Shown here: positions 12,031 to 23,600 of the stretch, one piece after another
Position numbering within the stretch: the first letter of the stretch is position 1
Layout: every line of letters begins with the position of its first letter
NCBI GenBank assembly: GCA_022925895.1
Contig: JAKSYS010000388.1
Coordinates: 1 to 58,202 of the forward strand
DNA length: 58,202 bases
Source of the DNA: Fragilaria crotonensis
Taxonomy: Eukaryota; Bacillariophyta; Fragilariophyceae; Fragilariales; Fragilariaceae
Reading direction: 5' to 3'
Notes under the pieces: generated by a model
The model's input: the letters and a program-made list of their open reading frames with translations, nothing else
Told to the model about the DNA's origin: nothing
Databases searched by the model: none
Made by a program: the position numbers and the translations under genes

Positions 12031-15000
12031 ACCATAGTTTGGAACAGGTGAATCAGATCCCATGAGATCAATGAATGGGAACTCAGGGTGGTTTTCCTTT
12101 GCAGTGTGATAGTAAGAGAGAAATTGTTGAATAGTTGCAGTTCAGGATCGCGGAGGGCATTGTTAAGGTGTGGAAGAGCCCATGCTTGATAAATAGTCTG
12201 TCCACTGGGGCCTGTGGTATAAACTGGAATCAAGCGGACAGCCAAGGAAAACGGGATGCGTTTGGGGTCGCAGGCAACGTGGTACAAGTCGGCATCGGGG
12301 TGGCGACGTAAATCGGCAGTGTGGCGTGGTATCCAATCCGGGTCGTTAACTTGATCAGGGTGGATTGGTTTGGCAGTCTGGGTTCGAAAGAGGCGTTGAA
12401 CTGTGGAACGATTGTAGGCTTCACCAGAAATATTGTTGACAATGATGGGATCTCCAGAATGGTCAAGGTTGATGGGAAAGGCACCAGTTGTTGGAGTAGG
12501 GATAGCAATTTCAGTTGGGGAGCCAAAGCAGTAGGTGGGAGCTTGGAGTGGGGAGCCCTGGAAAATAACAACATTGGTGGTGGGTAGTTCTCTCTGATAA
12601 TGCCAGTTGGATCTTTGGGATGAAGCAGTTGCACAACTCGGAATAGCACGTATTCAAAATGGGGCAGGAAGTCAATGGAATCGTTGACGGTGTCGGTCGC
12701 TATCGGGGTGAGGCGGTTGTAAATCTCCATGTATTGAAGGATCGCTGTCGAATCGGTTCATGGCGATGAGCTCCTGAAGGATGAGGGATTGCAAATCACA
12801 TGATTGATGGCCAAAGTATCCTCAGTCACATTGTCAAAGGTTAGTTGGACATCAGAAGGTGTAGTGATCATTGGGTAGCAGGTAGCAAAACTGGAAAGGA
12901 ACATGTCTGCAGGGAGGTTGCCAATGAAAACTTGGTTGTTGTTGAGTTCAGGTTGCTTGGAGCGTTTCTTTGACATACGATGGATGATAGCATGTTGAAA
13001 AAGAGCGACGTTAATCAATTCGCAGGCTCGGTCAGACGCAATCTCTTTGGCTTCGGTGGATGGCGTTGGGAAAGAATTGATGTAGTCCGTTACATAAGGT
13101 TGCACGAGTTCGAATTCCGTTTGGAGATAGGGCAGTTTGTCGCGATAATATTGATCAGAACGGTGGCCGAGGGATGTTCCGGGAATAGGTCGTCGACTTC
13201 GTCAAAGGCATCGTGAACAAAACGGGGCAGGAGGTTGAAGGTTGTTGTATCGGGAAGGAGACTTAGAGCGGCAGTTGACTTGATTTCCTTTGCGATTGCG
13301 AATAGATGGTCCGGATAAAAGTAGTGCTCAGCTAGTCCATGGTCGCGGTTGAAATAGTTGCGGTGATGCGTGATGTATAGTAATCTGAGCGCGTAGATGA
13401 TGGCGATTGCGCATCGTGTTTCCATCGGACAGTCTGGAGGGTCGTCATGGAACGCGTCGTCGATGTCGCTGAATGCTCGGGGAGTTCGGCGGGGCAGGAA
13501 CTGGGAGCGTTGATGTTCGTTGAGGTGTTGGACGACCATGTTGGTAGCGCGATTGAGGGTGTGCTTCATGCTACGTAGGAGCAGGAGTTTATCGGGTCGT
13601 ACATTCAGAAGTGGGATGTTGGTGCCGGAGATCAGTTCGTCGATATACATGTGGTTGCGTATGACGTGACGTAGGATGTGGTGGATGAAGTGCTTGTCGA
13701 GGCCACGGATGATGTTGAGTTCGGGTGGGTCGGCGAGTGTGTTGATGCAAAAGGCAGAGATAGTTGCACTTGTGCGAACGCAAAGCGGTAGGTCGCGAAG
13801 GTGAATCGTGCCGTTGATTGTGTCCATTAGCATTGCCTCGGTGAAAAACAGGTTGCGTGACGGAATGTGATGGAAGTGTTGGAACATCCGAAAAGGGTGG
13901 TGATGAATGGCGTCAAGGGGTTGGCGGATCGTAACGGTGGGGCAGGGCGCAGAGGAGGCAGTAGTCTGACAAGTTGTTGTATAGCTGCACTTGGTACCTC
14001 ATTAGGTTCACCAATATCTCGGTTAGCGTCGCCATTATTGTCAAGATCATCTCAACAATGTCCATTGGTTCGGGATCAGGGTCGTTTGCAACTTCTGGTA
14101 GCGGATCTGGGTCGGCATCAGGATAAAGTTAACAGTTTCCCTAGTTGAGTCATTATTACTGCAGGAGTAACAATGATCGGCAAGGAAAACATCGGCATCA
14201 TCAGCTTGGGAGCTTGGCAAATCTTCCAATTTGATTGGGACAGGGTGCTGAACATCCAAATAGGTCAAAGTCTCAGAGGAAACGGTCGGATTGTGGGCTC
14301 TGCAGGCCCATTGTTGTGGGTTGGGGAGAAACCGCGGTACGAACGACAGTAGCTGCGTTTCCCGTGTCAACGGCAGCACAGTACGAGAGCGATGCGTTAG
14401 AACCGTTAACGGAACGTTTCACAGAATCGGAAATCTCAAAACGACGTCAGGAATCGGACTTGACGTGGAAAATTTTGAAACGGAATCGAGGGGTTGTTGA
14501 GTTGTCGTTGCGAGTTGGTTCGGGATCGGATTCGGAAAGAGCAGGGGCTGTACTCGGGGTATAGTTCGTAGAACGTAGGCGAGGTAGCTGTGGGAATTTT
14601 GGGAATCCGGGATTTCTGGGTCAATCGGGAAAAATCAGTACAAAATTGCTGGGTAGCAGAGCCGTTATCACGGTTCTCATCAGACGTCATAGTTTTGAGT
14701 CGCGAGTCTGCAGAGTTGTCGGTACCCACCAAAGTGCCGAAATGACTCTTAGAACTTTGAACAGTCGTTTCTCGAGATCTGTCGCTTCGAATTCGCTCAA
14801 ATTTGGGGATGTTGCTGAGAAGGTACTGTGGCGCCTGGCATCGCGTAGTGTGGCGTACCAGCGCGTGTGCGATCATGGTGAGTGTGTTTTGAACTGACAT
14901 CAAATACATGTTCCCAGTGGCTCTGATGATCTCGTCAACGTCGTCTTGGATCGTCCCAGGAATATGAGGCTTTAATTGGCTCCTCATCTTCGGTGAACAT

Positions 15001-16433
15001 GTGAATTGTGCAAACGTAGCGAGCCATATCGATGATGTCCAACTTCAAGTTGTTGTGATAGTGGGATAAGTGCTGATCGGAATTCGGCGCGTGCTGATCG
15101 GTTCTTACAAGCGAGCTCGGGCGCGAATCGCCTTCGTTGTCGGGACGGAGCGAGAGGCGGAAAGAAGAGTTGGAGAAAGCGTCATCAATTAAATCCAGGA
15201 TGTCTCGAGAGAGGTATTGCAGCGACGTCGGATCGTCGTATGGATCGATTTGGGGTCGCGACGTGCGAGGGCGACGACGGGGATAAAATCTGCGAGCGCG
15301 ATGCCTGCGCTTCGAGGTAGCCACAGGAGGCGAATTAAGCTCCTGTGGTGGCGTTTGGATGGCGGCGTTGGCGTCCGCGATATCGGTTGTGGAGTGTGGC
15401 TCCATGTTGTTGAAATTAGTAGTATTTTTGTAGAAATTGTTGGTGGTTGTGGTACTGGTAGTCCTGTTGTTGTTCTCCTCATTATCATCTGTAGGTCCAA
15501 TGTCTTTGTAGTTATCATTGGTAGATGCATAATTCTTTGTAGTCTGGTGTTCTGGTTCAGTTGTAGTGCCCTTTTTGTTGTCATCCGTAGTGATTGAAGT
15601 AGTAGTTGGAGTAGTTGGAGAAGTGGCTTGCATCTTTGCAGCCATCTTCGTTGGAGTAGTAGCCCTGTGGCTAATGTTGGTGCCCTGAGGAGAAGGAGCT
15701 GCAATCTTGTTGTTGCGCTCATGGAAGTGGAGGTTGCGATCCTCCTGGATGATCTGGTCGAAATTGTCGTCGGAATTGTTGGCATGGTAGGCGGCTTAGG
15801 GACCTTTCTTGATGGAGGTGCGCCTCTTCTTCTTAATTGGTTGATCCTGATCGTCATCAGGGGTAGTGTTGGGAGAAGGAAAACGGTGGACACGTTGATG
15901 CTTGGATCCTCTGGGAGATCCAGCTAAGGCTCCATGATAGAGGCCAGGATGGGTGGGCGTGTCGGGAGGGACAGGATTCGCGCCGATGGGGCGCGGACGT
16001 CGACGTTATCGTCGAAGGCATCGCGGTCTTCGGCCTTACGGGCGGACCTAGAGATGCGAGGGGCAAGGGTGGGCGGGATGGCGTTCTTCATGGTGGACTT
16101 GGGAAGCTTCTGTTCTTCAATGGGGAGTTTAAATTCGCTGCTGGCGAGTCCGTGAGGAGAGAAATTAATAGCAGTTAAACTCAAATTGTTAACGGCCGTA
16201 CGAAGGTTCGCCCAATGATCGGACGAGTAATTTCTCTCGACGGTAGAGCCTTGGACCGGTGGTTCGAGGCGAGCAACCATGACAGTGTTCGTGTGATCGG
16301 TACACGAGTACTGGCCGACGGTAGACTTAAGGTTAGTAGGACCTAGAAGTCTAACGTTGGACTTGACAGGTGAGGAAGCGAACCTGACGGATCGTCCAGC
16401 TTTGGGCGATGGTGTTTTGTAGACATACACCAT
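12031..16433 (-). pseudogene. Extra 5' coding region of copia copy A (unknown function)
   Basis: The ATG at 16433 lies inside the 5' LTR in a strong context (CCGCCATGG), and the frame reads through the LTR end. Longest frames are 16433-15924, 15645-14935, 14987-14436, 13887-13090 and 12730-12230. The first part is polar and low-complexity (Thr/Asn/Pro runs). The middle has a conserved block (RARRFYPRR, IDPYDDPTSLQ). The last third (13887-12758) is globular and His/Leu-rich (FQHFHHIPSRNLFF, DLPLCVRTSATISAF). I recognise no domain and see no signal peptide or membrane anchor, so it is not a typical Env. The block 15640-14900 is clearly diverged from copy B. Confidence 0.65.
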
Positions 16434-16873
16434 GGCGGTAGATTTGTTGATACAAGGATGTAGAAATGTAGGAAACTAAGTAGTAAAGGCCTTTACTGTT
16501 TTTGGTTTGTGGAAATTATAAGATGAATTGGAATGAAAAATGAAGGTGAGACTTGCAACATTAGTTGGAGTCTCACAAATGAAGTGTTGTCTTAGTCCCA
16601 CTTCCTGAGTGGTGTTTGGGAAGTGTTGTCCATAGTAAAAAGAGTGTTGTTGAAGTTATCAACAACACTCATGATTTGAATTACTTAGGAAGTGAATTCA
16701 AATAGTTTTGTGTTGCAGATCAGTGGTACCAGGTTCTGATCCGTAGCATTCTACGGGAACGGGTCACGGACAGACTAAGAAAAATAATGGACTGTCTATT
16801 GTATTACCGTATGGTATTTAACCTTACAGTAAGACGAGAGACAGTGTGACAGAGTGACGGTAGATTCCTAACA
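16280..16873 (-). repeat. 5' LTR of copia copy A
   Basis: 594 bp, bounded by TGTTAGG/TGTCA on the element strand. Outside it is CAGTG (16874-16878). Inside, the sequence starts TGGTTGCTCG (16279 leftwards), a possible primer-binding site. The LTR carries the ATG of the first coding region at 16433. Confidence 0.92.
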
Positions 16874-17045
16874 CAGTGTTTCAGGTTTCAGGGGGTGCTC
16901 TGTGCTCTAATCCCTCTTTTTATGCCGCATTTATATGTGCAGCACAAATGGCGATGAATGGATCACTCGGCGAATCATCAATGGAACATCGTCAGACAGT
17001 CAGCCCTGACACTGGCGGACATTGATATTGGTTGGAAATTTTGCC

Positions 17046-18857
17046 ATGGCCGATTTCGGCCTAGTACATATCCTTCTCATGATTCTTCTCTTGCAATACA
17101 AGTCTTGTGCGTGGTCAACCATAGCGCGACGCGTTCGCGCGTATCGCCACTTTTCTTGGCAAGGAGCAAGTGATGTCTCTTCCGAACATACAACCCATGT
17201 GTTGGTTAGCAGCGATGAACCGACGGTTGAAGAAGCTATAGCCGCCAATCTAAAGTTGCCTTGGACGGAATCGGTGAAACTGCCCGTTGAACAGACACAA
17301 CTGTCACCACGGAATTTGTTAGAGCTTGGTGCTGTATGGTACATGAGAGAGTCAGTAGTGCGTGATCCTCAACAAGGCGACAAGCCACAACGATTGTCCT
17401 CGGAAAATGCAACGATGAAACTCTGTGAACAAGATTATCTGAGAATACACCACTCACCTCGAAGATTTCCCAATGTTTATAATTTCAATTGGAGCGGATG
17501 GCAGTCAGATCCGGACGGGGTTGTCGTGGATCGAGGCACGGGCTTCTGGGTCATTGACAAGCCTGCAAACATACCCGTGCACCCGACTGTTGACAACACC
17601 ATCGAGAACGTAGCAGAACAGATTCGCAAAGATCTTCCGGATGGTGCCTACGTTTCGACGCCCCAGCGATTGGACCAAAACACGTCAGGTTTGTTCGTGG
17701 TAGCACGATCCAAGGTCTTCGCTAACTACTATGCCAATCTGCTACGAACAAAAACTGAAGATCTGTTAAATGTTGACACGATGCTGGAGAAGAGAGTCGC
17801 CATTCAAAAGGGATACAAGTGTTTACTGTGTCTGATTCCAAAGGACGGCGCTTCTATGGCAGAAACGTACCAGCAACTCAAATCGTACGACATCCTTCGA
17901 CACTACCTAGAACCATCAATAAGGGCCCCGAAAAATTTCGCACGAACACAAGGCGATAAGTCCTGGGCTGAATCTTTACTACGGTTGACGTATGTTGGAG
18001 AACCCTTTCCCCTATTTGGTAGTCGCCCTGCGCAACAGCTCCGTTCTCATCTTTGGGAATCTAGTGACGGTGTGCCAGCCACCTGTGTCGGTGTCGTTGA
18101 AGTGCATGTGGAACTCCTTACCGGTCGGACGCATCAGATCCGTGGTCAATTCAAGACGGAAGGATATCCGCTCGTGGGGGATGCCCTATATGGAGGTGCA
18201 GTGCCGTCGAAGCAGCTCGGCAACAATGGAAGAGGCGGACTCTTCTCGGCCACAGAACGTTTGGCGTTGAGATGTTCGTTTCTAAAATTCTTGGATCCAG
18301 ACGTTATTACGAAAGAGGATGGTACCGAGGACTTGCAACCTTCGAACCGGTGGAATGAATACCGTCTGGAAGATAGTTGGTGGACACCATTTCTCGAAAA
18401 GTATACAATGGATTCTGTCCAAGGAGATGCTACCACAAACTTGGAAGACCTTACCCGCAAGCCATCTATGGCGCACTCCAGCGAAGGAACCATGTCAGAT
18501 CTGCTACCGTCCCTGGTTCAACTGACACCCGGCACAAACAAGTACGTACTCGTTAAGGCCACAAGTGCGGACATTGATCAAACGCTATGGTTTGTCAAGA
18601 GCGCTAGTCCAGCGGAGTGTGGGGGACCGTACCATGCGAACGTGGCGGAAGACCTTGTTCGACGGCTCGAAGCTATGAAGTATAATGTAGAGGTGACAGG
18701 AGGTGGTCGGATCGAATACGATGATGTGAACAAGTGTGCTAATGTCTACGGGTTTTCCTACGGCTTTGGAAGAGGCGACCACGCCCACGCAGCATCCGTC
18801 ATTTTGCAACACTCCGATGTATTTGCAACCTACGACAACTCAGAATTCCTGTATTGA
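17046..18857 (+). CDS. RluA-family pseudouridine synthase fused to a PHPT1/Janus-like phosphohistidine phosphatase domain
   Basis: 603 residues from the ATG at 17046 (GCCATGG); the frame is open upstream but has no earlier ATG. Residues about 1-25 form a hydrophobic signal-like segment ending CA|WS, followed by an Arg/Ser-rich stretch; an aromatic residue after the cleavage site is what diatom plastid presequences need, so plastid import is possible. The RluA domain covers roughly 150-430: FWVIDKPANIPVHPT, then PQRLDQNTSG with the catalytic Asp at about 210, and later VELLTGRTHQIRGQF and YPLVGDALYGG. RluA enzymes isomerise uridine to pseudouridine in rRNA or tRNA. Residues about 495-600 match the Janus/Ocnus (PHPT1) fold: YHANVAEDLVRRLE with the catalytic-type His at 530, TGGGRIEYDD and VYGFSYGFGRGDHAHA. 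PHPT1 removes phosphate from phosphohistidine. The frame is continuous, so the fusion is encoded in a single ORF. It ends 1 bp before the convergent ankyrin gene. Confidence 0.88.
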   Translation: MADFGLVHILLMILLLQYKSCAWSTIARRVRAYRHFSWQGASDVSSEHTTHVLVSSDEPTVEEAIAANLKLPWTESVKLPVEQTQLSPRNLLELGAVWYMRESVVRDPQQGDKPQRLSSENATMKLCEQDYLRIHHSPRRFPNVYNFNWSGWQSDPDGVVVDRGTGFWVIDKPANIPVHPTVDNTIENVAEQIRKDLPDGAYVSTPQRLDQNTSGLFVVARSKVFANYYANLLRTKTEDLLNVDTMLEKRVAIQKGYKCLLCLIPKDGASMAETYQQLKSYDILRHYLEPSIRAPKNFARTQGDKSWAESLLRLTYVGEPFPLFGSRPAQQLRSHLWESSDGVPATCVGVVEVHVELLTGRTHQIRGQFKTEGYPLVGDALYGGAVPSKQLGNNGRGGLFSATERLALRCSFLKFLDPDVITKEDGTEDLQPSNRWNEYRLEDSWWTPFLEKYTMDSVQGDATTNLEDLTRKPSMAHSSEGTMSDLLPSLVQLTPGTNKYVLVKATSADIDQTLWFVKSASPAECGGPYHANVAEDLVRRLEAMKYNVEVTGGGRIEYDDVNKCANVYGFSYGFGRGDHAHAASVILQHSDVFATYDNSEFLY

Positions 18858-18858
18858 T

Positions 18859-19782
18859 TCAAGCATGTGGCTTCGAGGGATATCCCACGACGTCCCCAAT
18901 CTGCAGGTCTTTAACGACCTTGGGATCAAGGCGAAGCATCTCGTAAAGTGTCTCAGTGACCTCGGTTTCGTATTGCGCCGTGTCCCGCTGATTAGGGAAA
19001 TGGGAAATTGCTTGACGTAGGTTTTCCCTGTCCTTCTTCAAAGCGTGAGCCAAGGCTGCCATGATGAATGGAGTTTGGCCTCTGTACTCGAAAGGAAGAA
19101 TCTGAGGAGCTGCATTAACCAACTCTTTTATTCCCGTCGACCACACGTAGCTGGCCCTGCAAGCGCGATGCAGGGGGTAGAGTCCTTCGTTGTCCATCTC
19201 GGATGCGACCACGGCGCACGATTCCACAAACAAAGCAATGAGAGGCTGTCTATTCGCATCGTGGTGTACGTCCTCGTTGTCGCACAGGACATGGAGCGGA
19301 GTTTTACGCCCAGCATAGTCAGCAAGCATAAGCTGGTGCGCCTGCGTCTCTAGCAATCTCTTGACGAATGAGTAGGGGCAGAACGAGCAAGCTGCGACCG
19401 ATCTAAGTAGGTTCGTGTATGGTTCCTCGTCAAACAATAGTCGTTGGGCTTCAAGTGGGAAAGTCTGAAAGTAGTAATTTGCTTTGATAAGCAAACAGAT
19501 TGCAGGGTAGACAGTCGGAAGATGTTCAATGAGACCATCATCGTCCAACTGAATCCACAATTGGCAAGCCGCTTGGCACAAATCTGCCCAAATCGCCGGT
19601 GACGATGGAAGGTGACAGGAATGGCGAGCGGTTAGTATGGTTTTCATGGGCTTAGACACTAGTAGGTTGTTCCAAGCTACATCCGAAGGAATAACTGCAT
19701 AGAGAGACTCCATGGATGTATCAGCGGCAAACGTATCAATCTTGTCCCTAAAAATGCTTTCAATCCAGCGAATAAAAACCAT
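18859..19782 (-). CDS. Ankyrin-repeat-like protein
   Basis: 307 residues from the ATG at 19782, chosen for its ACCATGG context and the natural opening MVFIRWIESIFRDKIDTF; the frame stays open to an ATG at 20013, which would add 77 residues. The C-terminal half has three ankyrin-like units: GRKTPLHVLCDN, EGLYPLHRACRAS and RGQTPFIMAALAHA. The N-terminal half is a helical region (IPSDVAWNNLL, AIWADLCQAACQLW) common beside ankyrin repeats in diatom proteins. Ankyrin repeats bind proteins, so no reaction is expected. The stop lies 1 bp from the stop of the RluA-PHPT gene, so the two transcripts must overlap at their 3' ends. Confidence 0.75.
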   Translation of the reverse strand: MVFIRWIESIFRDKIDTFAADTSMESLYAVIPSDVAWNNLLVSKPMKTILTARHSCHLPSSPAIWADLCQAACQLWIQLDDDGLIEHLPTVYPAICLLIKANYYFQTFPLEAQRLLFDEEPYTNLLRSVAACSFCPYSFVKRLLETQAHQLMLADYAGRKTPLHVLCDNEDVHHDANRQPLIALFVESCAVVASEMDNEGLYPLHRACRASYVWSTGIKELVNAAPQILPFEYRGQTPFIMAALAHALKKDRENLRQAISHFPNQRDTAQYETEVTETLYEMLRLDPKVVKDLQIGDVVGYPSKPHA

Positions 19783-20013
19783 GGTAATAGTACCAGATGA
19801 CGAGGTTTCACGAAGACTGAACACTGGGTGGTGTGACCTCAATTCAGTTTCGCGCGGAAATCTTAGAAGCAACGGACACCGGTTCGAGTGCAACATGTAC
19901 GAGCGTCGTTGCCAACTGACAAGTTGACGCGGTTTCGTTACTTGCTTGGTTGCCAACTTAAAAATGTGAGTACATGCTACACGTCGGGCCCACAAGAGTT
20001 TTGTTATATACAT

Positions 20014-20618
20014 AAATGCACAGAAAGCGTGCTATGACATTCTGAGTCCTTGCTCCTTGCACTCCGTAGTGTACAGTACAGCTCGTATTCCTTACATGCA
20101 ATGTCGATAGGTCGGATGACGCCAGACTACAGTCTAGTAGCGCCTAACGGTAGACTCCTTCGAGGTACGGAGTGCTACTACCAGTAGCTACTAGTAGTGC
20201 CAAACAGGTATGTACTACAGTGTGTAGTGTGTACTACCATTATGAATAGTAGGACAATCTACTTTTGCGATGTACGCAGTATAGTAGCAAACGTGAACAT
20301 CGTACTGGTACTGTAGTATGAATGTTTGTGGAAGACTGGGACCCAAGTCTTCGGCGGAATCTCTCCTGCTGTGGGTGTGTGGGTGCGCGTTACATGTCTT
20401 TCAGAAAGCTGTTGAAGCGGACTTCACACCACATTGGAATCAGCAGCGTGAGATCGAGCTGGAGCTGTTGAAGATTTGCAGTACCAGGTAACTCTCTGAT
20501 CAGGGGTCAGTTCAAGATCGTTGGCAAGGATCTGGCTGTCCGACAAGCTCGAAAGAAAGGATCACCCTATCAGTCCTTGATTCACGTTGGTGGCAGTATC
20601 AATTTTTCGACGATTAAT
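20014..20618. other. Intergenic region between divergent ankyrin and RBR genes
   Basis: Probable shared promoter region. It has many GTAC/AGTACTAC words (20070-20330) and no supported gene. The part from about 20400 could be 5' UTR or an upstream exon of the RBR gene, but no start codon was fixed there. Confidence 0.35.
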
Positions 20619-23600
20619 ATGGCACCGCAGTCAGTAACCGCAGAAATCAAACCGTCGCGCTCTGTAATGGTGCGCTCGCTGCGACGGAGACTGTGGAAAG
20701 CCCTGCAGGAAGAAGATGTTGGAACTGCCATGCGAGCATACACGGCAACTAAAAGTGACTACGATCGTTGGCTCGATGAAGAACTTTTCCACCAAGAACG
20801 TCCCCGAGTTGGAGAAGGCGAAAGTAAAGACCAGATTCAAAAGGTAAGAAAATTTTTCGAGACATAAATTTTTCTCAGCTTCGTGACTCTTCTAATGGAT
20901 GCACAGGAGCGCCGTGACCATCATTCCTTGTCCATTAAAAAAATTGGCGCGTTCGTGAAAGGTTCTCGTAGGGCGAGCTCAAAGCGTGCTGTGGAGTCGA
21001 CAAGCAGCAAACGGGATCTTGCGTTGGAATCGCGCAATCTAGCTTTTGCTCAAGCCAGAAAATTGCAACTCCTTGATGACACGGTGGATTCCATTGGTTC
21101 ATCTCGTCCCATCTTGCAGTCGATGCTTCACCCCAACGACCAATTTGTACGTGATGATTACTATGGACCATATGATTCCTATGACGTGGAGTTGCTCTCG
21201 CCCCCGAAGTCCGATACGAAGCAGGAGACAAATATGATTTTGAAGAGAACGCGACCCCGCCTCGCTGGATTGATGCCATGGAGATCAGGGCACAAATTTG
21301 ATTTGAGCCCTTCAGCTGAATTGTTTCTCCAGGACGGACGGGAGAATCAAGGAGAGAGAAAAACCGGATGAAACCGTGACCACCCTGCTGCACGAAGCAT
21401 GCCGCTTAGCACATCCTGAGTTTGTTCGTTTGTTGTTAAGTCAAGGGGGAAATCCAAATGATCGCAATGGTCAACAACGGACAGCGTTGCATATGGTAAC
21501 CGGAGGGGTACTTGAATACGAGACAAAGTTCCTCGCAGCGTCAGATGTTGGTATTCGAAGGCCGCATGTCGTTTTGAATGCCAACGATGCTGATAACGTG
21601 GATGACGGCAAGATACATAAAATGGCTGCGCGTGCCGTGAACCGATTGTTCCTTAAATCAAAGGAAAAGGACGCTGCAGGAATGCCGCCGAGAAGTTATC
21701 CCATTTCATCACCTTCAGATTGTTCATTGGATACATATACATCGCAACGACTTGACACGCTTCTCACTATTCTCTCCTGGTCTCACCCTGACGATAATAC
21801 CCGTGCTGCCGGAGAAGGACCGACAATCAATTCTGTAGACCTGCGCGGTCGAACTGCGTTGCATTACTCGGCAGAATTGGGACGAACGGACATGTGCCTA
21901 ACAATTTTAACGAGTTTTGAAGCCATTTTGACGATCGTAGATGACGCCGGCCAAACCCCTGGGGAACTTGCAGCAGAACAAAACCATCCAGACCTTGCTG
22001 CGCAACTGGAAGCCCGAGCGCTGCTGTATGCAGATCCTTCTGGCCTTGACGAAGACCTTTTTGCAAACGTCTGGGAGAATTCATCGGACGATCAAGCAAG
22101 CATAGACAGCGATCGAAAGTTAAAGAAGAAAAAGAGACGTACAGCTCACTCCAAGTTGGTACCACCCTTTTCCTGGTTCGAAACCTGGACAATTGAGAAG
22201 GTTCGCCTAGAGCGGCTCTCCCGATCGGTCGCGCTGCTTGGTCAAATGAAAGATGCTCTAACGTCCAGCCAAGAGCTCAGGGAATCAATGGAGTTCATGT
22301 TTAATCATGGTTTGCACGATTCAGGTGATGTGGGCGTTGTGGTTGTCAGTGAGAATGACACTATTATTTCAGACGAGGGCAGCACGGCGGTAGCCGCTGA
22401 AGAAGTTACCATGACCAAAAGGACTTTTTTAAACTCCGAGTCCAATCCTGCTCGCACAGAAACGAATCCTCGTTCTGTGCCCAAAATGGTTGTCATCGAC
22501 GCAGCGTCTCAATGCGCGTCCGATACGACGACTGATGAAAGCACGCCTCCCCCTGTTGAGTTGTCACAAGTAAGTGCACACAAGGATAAACCAGCTCCAA
22601 TATCGCAATCCTTCTTGAGATCGCAGGATTGCGATTGGGGATCGAACTTTCATGATAGCACTGCTCATCAGCTTCCGCCTATGTTGGATAAATCACAGAC
22701 AAAACCTGTTTCCGAAGCAACCAAAGCGGTGAGCGAGTATGAGATGCTCTCGACAACGCTCCAACTGGTTCATGTTGAAAAATTTGCTGCGTTCCATTCA
22801 TGGAACGCTGAAGAGTCTTTAAAGGTTTTCAAGGAAGATCCCATCGAGGCACTCAAATCTGCAGGAGTTGACTTGCCAACTGGTACAGACTCGTCTGCTT
22901 GTGACAAGAATGATGACCCAACGTCAACACTTACGTGCTTGATCTGTTGCGATGATATGGATGGGACATCAGATGATTGGGTTGAACTTGCTGGTTGTGA
23001 CCACGCATTTTGTGCTGAATGCCTAGGTGATTACGTTGCAGAGTGTTCGAAATCGAAGGAATTTGGGGTCACGATCAAGTGCCCTCATCATGAGTGCACG
23101 GCGTTGATGTCATTCGAGGAAATTAAAAGGTTGGCTCCCAGTCTGGAAGTTTACGAGTCCCTGCAGAAGGCTTCCGACGAGATGTTTGTCGCCGCAGCCG
23201 AAGACCTTTGTTTCTGTCCACATCCGGGCTGCGACCGGATTGTCCGGAGAGTTCTTCCTTCTTTCGTGCTTTCCGCTAAACTTGACCGCAATCTCATCAA
23301 CCTTTGTGGCGCTGCCTGCGCAGGCGCTCATGCGTCTTGTGAGGAAGGTGGCTGTCCCTTGACGTACGACGGCGTTCCAGATGCCAACTATGGACTGACT
23401 GTCAATGCTGTACAGCCGAAGAAGCCGCATCGGTTTTGTTTCTCGTGTAGTTCGCAAACCATACATTGGCCAATAAACTGCGACGCTCTTGAGCAGTGGA
23501 AGGAGAAGATAGCAAACGAAATTGGAGAAGTCGAGGACGGGGAGGAGCCTGTTGACGGGGTCAACTTCAACGATGTTGCGCAACGGCTGTGGATGAAGGC

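Larger units (their letters stand above)
5213..16873 (-). mobile_element. Ty1/copia LTR retrotransposon, large type, copy A
   Basis: An 11,661-bp complete insertion in minus orientation. The LTRs are 588 and 594 bp, start TGTTAGG and end TGTCA, and the element is flanked by the perfect 5-bp duplication CAGTG (5208-5212 and 16874-16878). The order of domains (extra N-terminal coding region, Gag with CCHC knuckle, protease, integrase, reverse transcriptase, RNase H) puts integrase before RT, as in Ty1/copia. Its LTRs differ from each other by several substitutions and one-base indels, so it is older than copy B or less accurately sequenced. Every coding block has frameshifts, so it is not autonomous as read. 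At nearly 12 kb it is about twice the usual copia length. Confidence 0.93.

Noticed and set aside
12031-16433. Extra copia region as an envelope gene
   Set aside because: It lies before Gag, not after Pol, and no signal peptide or membrane anchor is visible.
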